The position numbers and the translations under genes are program-made. Below, in pieces: positions 1 to 7,228 of a stretch of DNA of 22,503 nucleotides (position 1 is the stretch's first letter; every line of letters starts with the position of its first letter). The notes beneath the pieces were generated by a model. The model was given only the letters and a program-made list of their open reading frames with translations. It had not been told where the DNA came from and searched no databases. The stretch is from JANXQG01 sp037147235 (lineage in GTDB: Bacteria > Planctomycetota > Planctomycetia > Pirellulales > Thermoguttaceae): NCBI GenBank assembly GCA_037147235.1, contig JBAWVO010000083.1, positions 1-22,503 of the forward strand, written 5' to 3'.

Positions 1-63
1 AACTCCCAACTCCCAACTCCCAACTCCCAACTCCCAACTCCCAACTCCCAACTCCTAACTCCT
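1..63. repeat. 7-bp tandem repeat (aactccc)9 abutting lgt
   Basis: Nine head-to-tail copies of a 7-bp unit are visible: seven exact aactccc units, then two aactcct units ending three bases before the lgt ATG. The array starts at the window edge, so its full length is unknown. All frames through the visible units lack stops in phase with lgt: three units (21 bp) encode the heptapeptide NSQLPTP. The array leaves no room for a Shine-Dalgarno sequence directly before the ATG. Confidence 0.95.
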
Positions 64-65
64 AC

Positions 66-1616
66 ATGCTCCAAACCCTCCTCTACATCCCTTGTGAACT
101 GTTTGGCCTGCCGGTCTTCGGCTTTGGTCTCTTATTGGCTGTGTGGGCCGTGGCCAGCGCGGGCTTGTTGGTGTGGCTTGTCCGCCGCCAGGGCTTTAAT
201 GCCGATACCCGCAGCTACGCGCAAGTGCTGGCGGTGCTCGGGGTGGCCATTGCCGTGGTGCTGCCATTGCTCTGCGAACCGCGCGGCCTGCCGATTCGCG
301 GCTACGGCATGATGATGCTTCTGGCCGTACTCTCCGGCATGGGCTTGGCCACTTATCGCGCTCGACGCGTGGGAGTCGATCCGGAAATGATCTTCGCCCT
401 GGCCTTCTGGATAATTATACCGGGCTTACTTGGTGCCCGGGCCGTCTATGTCGCGGAGTACTGGTCCGAACAATACTGGCCGTTGTACACAGAGAATGGA
501 TGGAAGGCTTTGGTTTTTGCCATCGTCAATGTGGCCGGTGGTGGGCTGGTAGTGTACGGCGCATTTTTTGGTGCCATGTTCGGGCTGGGATTGTTTTGGT
601 GGCGGCATCGCGTGCCGCTTTTGGCCACCGCCGACCTGATCGCCCCCAGCATGCTCTTGGGTTTGGCCCTGGGGCGTGTCGGCTGCCTGTTGAACGGTTG
701 CTGCTTCGGCGGCCCCTGTGATCTGCCGTGGAAAGTGACTTTTCCCTGGAACAGCCCCGTTCATCAACACGAAGTCAGCCAAGGCAAGACCGACGTCTTT
801 GGACTGAAGTTTCGCGATGGGCCGAATCATAAAACCTTGATTGACTGCGTCGCACCCGACTCGTCCGCCACTCAAGCAGGGCTGGCTGCGGGAATGGAAA
901 TCGTCGAGATCAACGGCGTGAGGATAACCTCTGCGAAGCAGGCAGCGGGTGTCGTGCTGGGAATCGACAAGATCGACTTGTTGCTTTCCGGTGGCGGCCA
1001 GATTTCGTTTTGGACCGTTGACGACCCGCCGGAGTCACAAACCCACGGCAGCGGGCCGCTGAAAATCCACGGCCTGGAGATTGCCGGCAGCGATGACCAG
1101 GAGGCCATAATCAGCCATGTCTGCCGACAATCGCCCGAGGCTGCGGCGGGCATTCACCCAGGCCAGCGGGTGGAAAGTATTTCCGGCCGCAAAGAGGTGG
1201 GCACCATCGGGCCGCTTCGCCAGCTCCTCGAAGAGCATCGGCAGCATCCCTGGCTCCGCATTCGTTTGGCCGGTCATGCACAGCCGATCAATCTGAGCGT
1301 TGATCGCCCCTTGCCGCGGAGCCTGCCGGTCCATCCGACGCAGCTTTATAGTACGATCGACGCCTTGATTCTTTGCTTCCTATTGCTCTGCTACGATCGT
1401 TTTCGCCGCCGCGACGGCGAGTTGACGGCCTTGATGATAACCGTCTACCCGATTACGCGATTCCTGATCGAGAAAATTCGCACCGACGAAGCGGCCATCT
1501 GGGGCACCGGGTTGCACATTTCGCAGAACATCAGCCTAGGAATCCTCGCCGTGGCAATCTGCCTCTGGATTTATATTTTGCGGCGGCCGGCAAAGCTGGC
1601 GTTCGGGGGCAGGTGA
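66..1616 (+). CDS. lgt: Prolipoprotein diacylglyceryl transferase with two inserted PDZ-like domains
   Basis: Lgt transfers diacylglycerol from phosphatidylglycerol to the lipobox cysteine of prolipoproteins in the cytoplasmic membrane. Family hallmarks seen: GLPIRGYGMM (about residues 74-83), GGGLVVYG (158-165), GRVGCLLNGCCFG (203-215) and HPTQLYS (423-429), with several hydrophobic segments before and after. The protein has 516 residues against roughly 270-300 in ordinary Lgt. The excess has two sources: an extra N-terminal segment that resembles residues 70-115, and an insert at about 240-412 holding two tandem PDZ-like modules (GLAAGMEIVEING near 272-284; AAGIHPGQRVESISG near 360-374). 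The insert lies between two catalytic-core motifs, a part of E. coli Lgt that is periplasmic. No Shine-Dalgarno precedes the ATG at 66 because the tandem repeat ends there; an upstream in-frame start outside the window is possible. It converges with the SWIM gene. Confidence 0.92.
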   Translation: MLQTLLYIPCELFGLPVFGFGLLLAVWAVASAGLLVWLVRRQGFNADTRSYAQVLAVLGVAIAVVLPLLCEPRGLPIRGYGMMMLLAVLSGMGLATYRARRVGVDPEMIFALAFWIIIPGLLGARAVYVAEYWSEQYWPLYTENGWKALVFAIVNVAGGGLVVYGAFFGAMFGLGLFWWRHRVPLLATADLIAPSMLLGLALGRVGCLLNGCCFGGPCDLPWKVTFPWNSPVHQHEVSQGKTDVFGLKFRDGPNHKTLIDCVAPDSSATQAGLAAGMEIVEINGVRITSAKQAAGVVLGIDKIDLLLSGGGQISFWTVDDPPESQTHGSGPLKIHGLEIAGSDDQEAIISHVCRQSPEAAAGIHPGQRVESISGRKEVGTIGPLRQLLEEHRQHPWLRIRLAGHAQPINLSVDRPLPRSLPVHPTQLYSTIDALILCFLLLCYDRFRRRDGELTALMITVYPITRFLIEKIRTDEAAIWGTGLHISQNISLGILAVAICLWIYILRRPAKLAFGGR

Positions 1617-1743
1617 GGAAAATGGGTGGAAAAATGGGGAAGGGACCGACGAGTTCGTGTACGGCTACAGCAACGCATTTTCCCGAACCTCTGGGAATCA
1701 CGCAAAGCTATGGCTCTTCCGGTTCTGGGTGCAGACGTATCGG

Positions 1744-1790
1744 GGTGGGACGAGCGTATGGGGGCTCGTTGCACTCGTCCCACCCTACAA
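1744..1790. repeat. GTGGG...CCCACCCTACAA dispersed palindromic repeat, copy 1
   Basis: Arms ggtgggacgag (1744-1754) and ctcgtcccacc (1774-1784) are perfect 11-bp complements around a 19-nt centre, followed by ctacaa. Related copies occur at 7135-7170, 7196-7228 and 17234-17263. The copy lies in the convergent gap between lgt and the SWIM gene. Confidence 0.8.
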
Positions 1791-1799
1791 TTACCCGCG

Positions 1800-1832
1800 T
1801 TCCGTACTCAATTACGGAAGAGCCTTTTTTTT
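1800..1832 (+). terminator. Possible intrinsic terminator of lgt
   Basis: A hairpin with arms ttccgt (1800-1805) and acggaa (1814-1819) is followed after five bases by a run of eight T (1825-1832) on the plus strand. The stem is only 6 bp. The T-run also encodes the last lysines of the convergent SWIM gene, so it may be there for coding reasons. Confidence 0.4.
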
Positions 1833-2816
1833 CCGAGTGACAGCCGGCTTCTTGACCTTGCTACCCGTCTGAGAAGGACTCCCCTCTCCCGTACTCGGGA
1901 GAGGGGCAGGGGATGAGGACTTCTTACTGCTCGCTTTTGCGATCTTTTTCCCTTTTGCCTTGCTACTCTTCTTCTTTGCGGGCACTTTCTTCGGAACTGC
2001 TTTCCCTTGCTTCTTACTGGAGGGCTTCTTGCTGACGGGAGTATCGCTGGAGGGGGCATCGGTGTTGCCGGCGTCGATCTCGATGCCAAAGATGGCACCA
2101 AGCTCGTCCGCGGCCAGCCGCTTGGACTTGCCCCGGGAGGTTGCAGCCGCCACGGCCTTCTCGGCGTCGGCCTCAATCAGTTCTTCGTGATCGACGCCGC
2201 GCAGCGTGAAAAGCAACTCGGGCTTGTCATCCAATCGGGCACCGATCCCATAGAGTACGGCCGCCACGTGTTTGCACATTCTGGCAGAATCAGGACAACT
2301 ACACTGGAACGACATCTCGCCCGGCAGCGGAAACAGCCCTTCCTTACGGTCGGTCACAACCTCCATGACGTGGTCGGAAAGCTTCCCCTGGAGCAGTTCC
2401 AGGAGCGAAGCGATTTGCCCGCTGCACCGGCCCTTGATCGCGGACCACTTCGGACCCGGCAAGGTTTTAATGCTGACCTTGACGTTGTAGAGTTCCGATC
2501 CGGAAACCTTCGCATCGATCTGGCCCTTGGCGACGGCCAAGTGGCAGACCGAGCCGTTGCGTACGTAGGTGCGGCCGCGCGGCAAGCGGTTATCGAAGTC
2601 GCTAAACGACTCCATGTGCTCGCACCAGGCCTCGCCCCAGAAGCTGCTGGCGATCTTGCGGCCGTTGATCGTGACCGGTTGAATGTCGATGCCCTTCTTG
2701 CGCAAGGCGTCCATTTTGGTCGCGGCTTTCTGCCGCCGTTCCGCCACGGAGACGTAGGGCGCCCAGCCGCCATATCCACCATATCCACCACCCGAACCAT
2801 ATCCATACCGTGACAA
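1812..2816 (-). CDS. SWIM zinc-finger protein with lysine-rich tail
   Basis: 334 residues. The SWIM motif CxCx(6)CxH is at C172, C174, C181, H183 (CSCPDSARMCKH). SWIM fingers bind nucleic acid or protein, and in bacteria they are known to associate with SNF2-family ATPases; one lies directly upstream here on the same strand. The N-terminus is Gly/Tyr-rich (residues 3-18). Residues 60-160 form a globular region with conserved-looking FWGEAWCEHMES and RLPRGRTYVRNGSV stretches. The tail from about 262 is rich in Lys, Ser, Ala and Pro, like histone H1-type tails, suggesting DNA binding (inference). About residues 301-314 are encoded by a dispersed palindromic repeat. The start is TTG at 2816, chosen because TAAGGAG lies 7 nt upstream and no ATG or GTG fits better. 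Confidence 0.9.
   Translation of the reverse strand: MSRYGYGSGGGYGGYGGWAPYVSVAERRQKAATKMDALRKKGIDIQPVTINGRKIASSFWGEAWCEHMESFSDFDNRLPRGRTYVRNGSVCHLAVAKGQIDAKVSGSELYNVKVSIKTLPGPKWSAIKGRCSGQIASLLELLQGKLSDHVMEVVTDRKEGLFPLPGEMSFQCSCPDSARMCKHVAAVLYGIGARLDDKPELLFTLRGVDHEELIEADAEKAVAAATSRGKSKRLAADELGAIFGIEIDAGNTDAPSSDTPVSKKPSSKKQGKAVPKKVPAKKKSSKAKGKKIAKASSKKSSSPAPLPSTGEGSPSQTGSKVKKPAVTRKKKALP
1878..1918. repeat. CCCCTCTCCCG/CGGGAGAGGGG palindromic repeat inside the SWIM gene
   Basis: Arms cccctctcccg (1881-1891) and cgggagagggg (1896-1906) are perfect 11-bp complements with a 4-nt loop, followed by a caggggatgagg extension. It belongs to the same family as the two copies at 8031-8119 in the U32 gene. 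Here it is read in frame as the segment SSPAPLPSTGEGS of the SWIM protein tail. Confidence 0.85.
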
Positions 2817-2829
2817 AGCAATTCTCCTT
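2814..2829 (-). promoter_or_regulatory. Shine-Dalgarno and TTG start of the SWIM gene
   Basis: On the minus strand the order is TAAGGAG, a 7-nt spacer AATTGCT, then TTG. The strength of the site fixes the start at a TTG codon. Confidence 0.7.
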
Positions 2830-2852
2830 AAAAGTGTGGGTTAAGTTCGTAA

Positions 2853-2895
2853 AACGGAATTTATTCCGTTCAAGTAAAACGGATTGAAATCCGTT
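2853..2895. repeat. Two neighbouring 18-bp palindromes
   Basis: Two near-identical palindromes occupy the gap between the SNF2 and SWIM genes: aacggaat-tt-attccgtt (2853-2870) and aacggatt-ga-aatccgtt (2878-2895), 7 bp apart. They could form RNA hairpins between the two cistrons, be operator-like sites, or be a dispersed repeat. No T-run follows on the minus strand, so they do not look like a classic terminator. Confidence 0.8.
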
Positions 2896-2907
2896 CTACG
2901 CACTTAT

Positions 2908-5592
2908 TTACACGCTGGCGCGCGCCACGTCAAGCGACACGAAACGAATCAACTCGGAATTGGTCATTTCCGTGAGCATTTTCTCCGCTCCTCCTTCCAG
3001 CAGGTCCGCCGCCAGTTGACGCTTCTCGTCGATCATCGCGTCGATGCGTTCTTCGATCGTGCCCTGGCAGACAAACTTGTGAACCATGACGTTCCGCCGC
3101 TGGCCGATGCGGAACGCCCGGTCGGTTGCTTGGTTCTCAACCGCCGGGTTCCACCAGCGATCAAAATGGATGACGTGCGAGGCGGCGGTCAGGTTCAGGC
3201 CCGTCCCGCCTGCCTTCAGCGAGAGGATGAAAAAGGGTGGCCCGTCGTCACGTTGGAACTGATCGACGAGCGCTTTGCGATGCTTGACGGCCGTCCCGCC
3301 GTGCAGCACCAACCCCGCACGGTCGAACTTCTTTCCCAGGAATTTCGCCAGAGGCTCGGTCATTTCTCGAAACTGAGTGAAAACCAGTACCCGCTCCTGA
3401 CGCGAGGCAATCTCCTCGCAAATCTCGGACAGTTTGGTGAACTTGCCGCTCTCTTCAGGCAGATACTGGTCATCGCCCAGCCACTGACTGGGGTGGTTGC
3501 ATATCTGCTTGAACCGCATCAGACAGGCCAGCACAACCCCCCGCCGTTGTATTCCGTCAATGTTCTTCAGCGAGTTGGTCAATTCTTCGACCTGTTTTGC
3601 GTACAGCACCGCCTGCCGCTTGCTCAGTCCGCAGAACGCTCGGACTTCAACCTTGTCGGGCAGGTCGTCAATGATGCGGCGGTCGGTCTTCATGCGCCGC
3701 AGGATGTACGGTTGCACCAAGCTCCGCAGCGGGGCATAACGGTTCTCCTGGCGTTCGCCAAGTTTCTTGGCAAAATCCTTGAATTTGGTCTGCGTGCCTA
3801 GCAAGCCTGGACAGATAAAATCGAACAATGACCAGAGATCGGACAATCGGTTCTCCACGGGCGTGCCGGTCAGGACGATGCGTGCGTCGGCCTGGAGCCG
3901 CTTGACGGCCTTGGTCTGCTGAGCGCCTGGGTTCTTAATGGCCTGCGCCTCGTCAAGCACCGCCAACTGCCAGCGAATATCCATCAGCCATTCCTGCCGC
4001 AAGAGCATGCTATAGCTGGTCACGACGACATCAAGGTTTTTCAACGCGCCGGCAGGGTCGGCTGCGATTCGGCCAAGTTCTTCCTTGGGCGTTTCAGCCG
4101 GATGAAGGAATGTGGCGCGGAGCGTGGGCGCAAAGCGGGCCATCTCCGCCTTCCAGTTGCCTAGCAGCGAGGCCGGCAAAACCAAGAGCGAGGGTTTTGG
4201 CTTAGGCGTCTTCTGCCCCTTCAAATCCAAGAACAACGCCAATATCTGGATCGTCTTGCCCAGCCCCATGTCGTCCGCCAAGCAGGCCCCCAGGCCAAGG
4301 CCCGTCAGAAACCGCAGCCAATCGACGCCCGTCGTCTGATACGGACGTAAGGTCGCTTGCAGGGTCTCGCTCGATGCCAGCGTCCGAAGGTTTTCCGGGC
4401 TGCGCATCTTCGCCAGAACATCGCCAAGCCATTGGCCGGCATGAACGAACGACCATTGGTGGTCGCCTTGCTCGCCAGCCTTCTCGGTCAGATCGGCAGG
4501 CACACCCGCCAGAAGCCGCATTCCCTCCAAAAAAGAAATCCCATCCTCTGCCTGCTCCTCGACCTGCTTCCAATGATCGAGCGCTTCCTGCAATTTCTGG
4601 TGATCGACTTCGACCCATTGCCCACGCAATTTGAACAATCCGTCGTCCGCAGCCATCAATTCTTGCCATTCGGCGTCGGTGATCTGCTCGTCGCCCAAGG
4701 CTCGTTGCACCTTAAAATCGAGCATCGCGCTGGCATCGAATTTCTTCTGCTTGGCGTCGCCGATCGTCACGCCCACGCGAGGACGGGGCCGTTTCTTCCA
4801 CCAGTCGGGCACCCGCACTAGGATGCCGCTCTCTTCAAAAACCGGCGCATCCTTGAGAAAGCGATAGGCATCGCGGGGAGTCCAGGCAAGCGGTTGGTAG
4901 ATGTCGCCCGATTCGACCATTTTCTTCACCAAGTCGCTCTTTTCCGACGCCAACTGCACTGGCAAGAGCAGACGCACCAGGGCTTTATTGTTCTTGCCCG
5001 CAAACTCACGCAAAGCTCTGCTCAGCGGCTGATACTTCACGCGAGAACCGGACGCCATGCTCGGCGCGTAGGTTGCCATGAAGGCAAAGGGGTACTCCTC
5101 GCTGCGGTTTTCGGCCAGGTGAAAGCAGACGCGACCCACTTGGTGCCAGAGCGACGCATGCTGCTTCAAGAACCCCGACAGCCCCTCGCCGTCGGCAGCG
5201 ATCGTGCTGCGTACCCAATCGTCCAGGTTCTTCCAAGCGTCAAGGAGGGTCGCCTCGCTGAGATACTCGGCACCTTGCATCGGTGGGACGCTCAAAATCA
5301 GCGTCGCCAATTCGCCCGCGGTAGGCGGCGGGATCGCTTCCAATTCCAGGCCGGCGATCTCGGGCGTATGGCAGAGCGCGGTCAGGTAGCTAGCGGCGAA
5401 ATCCCGCCAGTAGGAAAATGCCGGCGAGTGCAGACCCTCGAACTGCTCCGTTGCCAGCAGAAAAAGCCCCTTTCCTTGACTGATTCCAAATGCCTCAGCC
5501 ACCCGGCCCAGTTGTCCATCCGCCTCCGGTCCCTGCGCATCCGTCGTCGGTCGCAACGTGATCCGACCCGATGGAGTCAGTGCTAATTCCAT
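2908..5592 (-). CDS. SNF2/HepA-type DEAD/DEAH-box ATPase
   Basis: About 894 residues, a nucleic-acid-dependent ATPase of helicase superfamily 2. Seen in order: a divergent N-terminal half; a segment near residues 270-350 (FKVQRALGD...LRGQWVEVD) that fits the bacterial SNF2-associated DUF3670/SNF2N_2 region; motif I LADDMGLGKT (near 435); motif II DEAQ (near 545); motif III LTGTPVENRLSDLWSLFDF; and the C-terminal lobe with GGTGLNLTAASHVIHFDRWWNP and ATDRAFRIGQ (near 820). The SWIM gene follows 92 bp downstream on the same strand. SNF2 ATPases remodel protein-DNA or protein-RNA complexes; RapA/HepA recycles RNA polymerase, but which role applies here is unknown. The frame is open to a GTG at 5619; I prefer ATG at 5592 because family members begin close to this MELALTPSGR-like segment and the upstream part is a degenerate repeat. 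Confidence 0.93.
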   Translation of the reverse strand: MELALTPSGRITLRPTTDAQGPEADGQLGRVAEAFGISQGKGLFLLATEQFEGLHSPAFSYWRDFAASYLTALCHTPEIAGLELEAIPPPTAGELATLILSVPPMQGAEYLSEATLLDAWKNLDDWVRSTIAADGEGLSGFLKQHASLWHQVGRVCFHLAENRSEEYPFAFMATYAPSMASGSRVKYQPLSRALREFAGKNNKALVRLLLPVQLASEKSDLVKKMVESGDIYQPLAWTPRDAYRFLKDAPVFEESGILVRVPDWWKKRPRPRVGVTIGDAKQKKFDASAMLDFKVQRALGDEQITDAEWQELMAADDGLFKLRGQWVEVDHQKLQEALDHWKQVEEQAEDGISFLEGMRLLAGVPADLTEKAGEQGDHQWSFVHAGQWLGDVLAKMRSPENLRTLASSETLQATLRPYQTTGVDWLRFLTGLGLGACLADDMGLGKTIQILALFLDLKGQKTPKPKPSLLVLPASLLGNWKAEMARFAPTLRATFLHPAETPKEELGRIAADPAGALKNLDVVVTSYSMLLRQEWLMDIRWQLAVLDEAQAIKNPGAQQTKAVKRLQADARIVLTGTPVENRLSDLWSLFDFICPGLLGTQTKFKDFAKKLGERQENRYAPLRSLVQPYILRRMKTDRRIIDDLPDKVEVRAFCGLSKRQAVLYAKQVEELTNSLKNIDGIQRRGVVLACLMRFKQICNHPSQWLGDDQYLPEESGKFTKLSEICEEIASRQERVLVFTQFREMTEPLAKFLGKKFDRAGLVLHGGTAVKHRKALVDQFQRDDGPPFFILSLKAGGTGLNLTAASHVIHFDRWWNPAVENQATDRAFRIGQRRNVMVHKFVCQGTIEERIDAMIDEKRQLAADLLEGGAEKMLTEMTNSELIRFVSLDVARASV

Positions 5593-5596
5593 AATC

Positions 5597-5650
5597 CACA
5601 CCTTCCACACCCTTCTCACCTTTTCTCACCCTTCTCACCCTTCCTCCCCC
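5597..5650. repeat. Degenerate 9-10-nt low-complexity repeat before the SNF2 gene
   Basis: The plus strand shows irregular repetition of cccttctcac (about five related units, with variants such as ccttccacac), giving purine-rich gggtgagaa units on the sense strand of the SNF2 gene just before its ATG. Some units resemble Shine-Dalgarno sequences (aagggtg, gaagg), so the repeat also forms the ribosome-binding region. Confidence 0.6.
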
Positions 5651-5653
5651 CTG

Positions 5654-7111
5654 TCACAGCACGGGCCCTACCAGCCGCAGCGTATTTTCCAGAAAGCGCT
5701 TGCCTCGCGAGCGTTTCGACCATTGCTGGGGATCGAGCCGCCGGCAGTCTTGCAAGTACGATTGCTGCAAGACGTAAAGCTGCTCGGCGAATGCTTCGCC
5801 ATAGACAAATAAGGCGACCTCATAGTTCAGCCACAGGCTTCGCATGTCGAGGTTGACCGTGCCGAACATTGATATCCGGCGGTCGGCCGTGATCGACTTC
5901 GTGTGCAGTAGGCCCTTCTGGTAAAGGTGGATGCGGACGCCAATTTCCAGCAACTCATCGTAATACGACCGGCTGGCATAACGCGTTAGCAGCGAATCAA
6001 CCCGCTCGGGCAAGATCATATCGACGCGCACACCCCGACCCGCGGCACCCCGCAAGGCGCGAAACATCGAATCATCAGGCACAAAATAGGGCGTCGTGAG
6101 TACGAGTTCGTGGCGGGCTGAATTGATGACCGCCAGGAGCATTTGCAGCAGCCCGTCGCCACCTTCGCCAGGCCCCGAGGGGACGACCTGGATGTCCGCG
6201 GTCCCTTTCGGTCCCACGAGGCTCAGCTCCGCGCTGGCGATGATCGTCTCGATCGATTCAGCCGTTTCCAGCATCCAGTCGCCGATGATGGTCATGGCCA
6301 GCGGAGCCACAACGGATCCTTCCAGGCGAACCATGGCATCGACCCACTGCCCCACATGGGCATTCTGTTTGAAGTAGCGAGGATCGACAAGATTCATGCT
6401 CCCGGTCCAGGCGACACGTCCGTCGATCACGACGATCTTGCGGTGCAGACGAAGATCGTTTCGCGACACCACGGCTTGCAACAGACTGACCGGTAGCGCG
6501 GGCTGCACCTGGACGCCCGCCTCGCGCAACCGCTGGGGTTGCCGGCCTCTCCACCAAGGCCGGGCACCGACCGCATCGACCAGCACTCGGCACGAGATGC
6601 CCCGCTGGCCGGCGCGGGTGAGTGCATCGAATACCTCGTCGGCGGCCCCGCCCTCGTTCCAGATATAGAACTCCATCAGCACGCTCTTGCATGCGTTATC
6701 GATGTCCTGGGCGATCGCTCGCAGGATCATGTCGGATTCCGAGTAGAACTGGGCCATGCTACCGGCCACGGTGGGAATGCCGATCAGGCAAGTGCCCAGT
6801 CGGTCCATGCCACGGGCTTCCGGCCGGTGTTTGTCCCAAGGAACCTGCGTCAACCCCTGATCGATGACATGATGGGCCAACTTGGCATAATCGCTGCGGA
6901 TCGCGGCTATCCGCCGAGCACGTCGCAGCCCGACACGCCGTTCACCGATCAGTAGATAGAACACCGCCCCGACGAGCGGCAGGAACGCGGCGAGGAACAT
7001 CCACGCCAAGGCAACGCCGCTGGGCGGCCGACGCATGATAACCCGTAACGAAATCGCCAGCACGACGACCACATGGGTGAAGGTCAGCAGCGTGGAGAGC
7101 TCAAGGAACAT
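5654..7111 (-). CDS. cls: Cardiolipin synthase-type phospholipase D family protein
   Basis: About 485 residues. Two HxKxxxxD phospholipase D motifs are present: HRKIVVIDGRVAWTGSMN (near residue 223) and HTKSITADRRISMFGTVN (near 402), as in bacterial ClsA-type enzymes, which join two phosphatidylglycerol molecules into cardiolipin at the membrane. The N-terminus has two hydrophobic helices (FTHVVVVLAISLRVIM and LAWMFLAAFLPLVGAVFYLLIG), a typical Cls N-terminal membrane anchor. The total length matches the family. The frame is open to a TTG at 7144, but those codons lie in a copy of the GTGGG repeat, so ATG at 7111 (MFLELSTLLTF) is preferred; its ribosome binding site is weak. It follows the U32 gene on the same strand after about 110 bp. 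Confidence 0.9.
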   Translation of the reverse strand: MFLELSTLLTFTHVVVVLAISLRVIMRRPPSGVALAWMFLAAFLPLVGAVFYLLIGERRVGLRRARRIAAIRSDYAKLAHHVIDQGLTQVPWDKHRPEARGMDRLGTCLIGIPTVAGSMAQFYSESDMILRAIAQDIDNACKSVLMEFYIWNEGGAADEVFDALTRAGQRGISCRVLVDAVGARPWWRGRQPQRLREAGVQVQPALPVSLLQAVVSRNDLRLHRKIVVIDGRVAWTGSMNLVDPRYFKQNAHVGQWVDAMVRLEGSVVAPLAMTIIGDWMLETAESIETIIASAELSLVGPKGTADIQVVPSGPGEGGDGLLQMLLAVINSARHELVLTTPYFVPDDSMFRALRGAAGRGVRVDMILPERVDSLLTRYASRSYYDELLEIGVRIHLYQKGLLHTKSITADRRISMFGTVNLDMRSLWLNYEVALFVYGEAFAEQLYVLQQSYLQDCRRLDPQQWSKRSRGKRFLENTLRLVGPVL

Positions 7112-7134
7112 GGGGGATCTCGTGAAATGGTGGA

Positions 7135-7170
7135 GTGGGACCAACGAGCCTAAGCGAATGCCGGCCCACC
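7135..7170. repeat. GTGGG...CCCACC dispersed repeat, degraded copy 2
   Basis: gtgggacc (7136-7142) and ggcccacc (7163-7170) flank a centre containing gagcctaagcga. The centre matches, in inverted orientation, the cgcttaggctcg centre of the copy at 17234-17263, which identifies it as the same family. Confidence 0.6.
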
Positions 7171-7195
7171 ATTTTTTCTATCATACTCTACTTTT

Positions 7196-7228
7196 GGTGG
7201 GGCTCGCTGCGCTCTCCCCACCCTACAA
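7196..7228. repeat. GTGGGG...CCCCACCCTACAA dispersed repeat, copy 3
   Basis: Arms ggtgggg (7196-7202) and ccccacc (7216-7222), then ctacaa, as in copy 1. The following sequence (tttgcattccgcac) also resembles that after copy 1 (attacccgcgttccgtac). On the minus strand the cta at 7223-7225 is the TAG stop of the U32 gene. Confidence 0.8.

Noticed and set aside
1..63. CRISPR-like array
   Set aside because: Units of 7 bp without spacers form a simple tandem repeat, not a CRISPR array.
2007..3801. Long open frames on the plus strand opposite the SWIM and SNF2 genes (also 9928-10926 and others)
   Set aside because: They mirror well-supported genes with clear motifs on the minus strand; high GC produces long antisense frames. 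Their translations show no recognisable domain.
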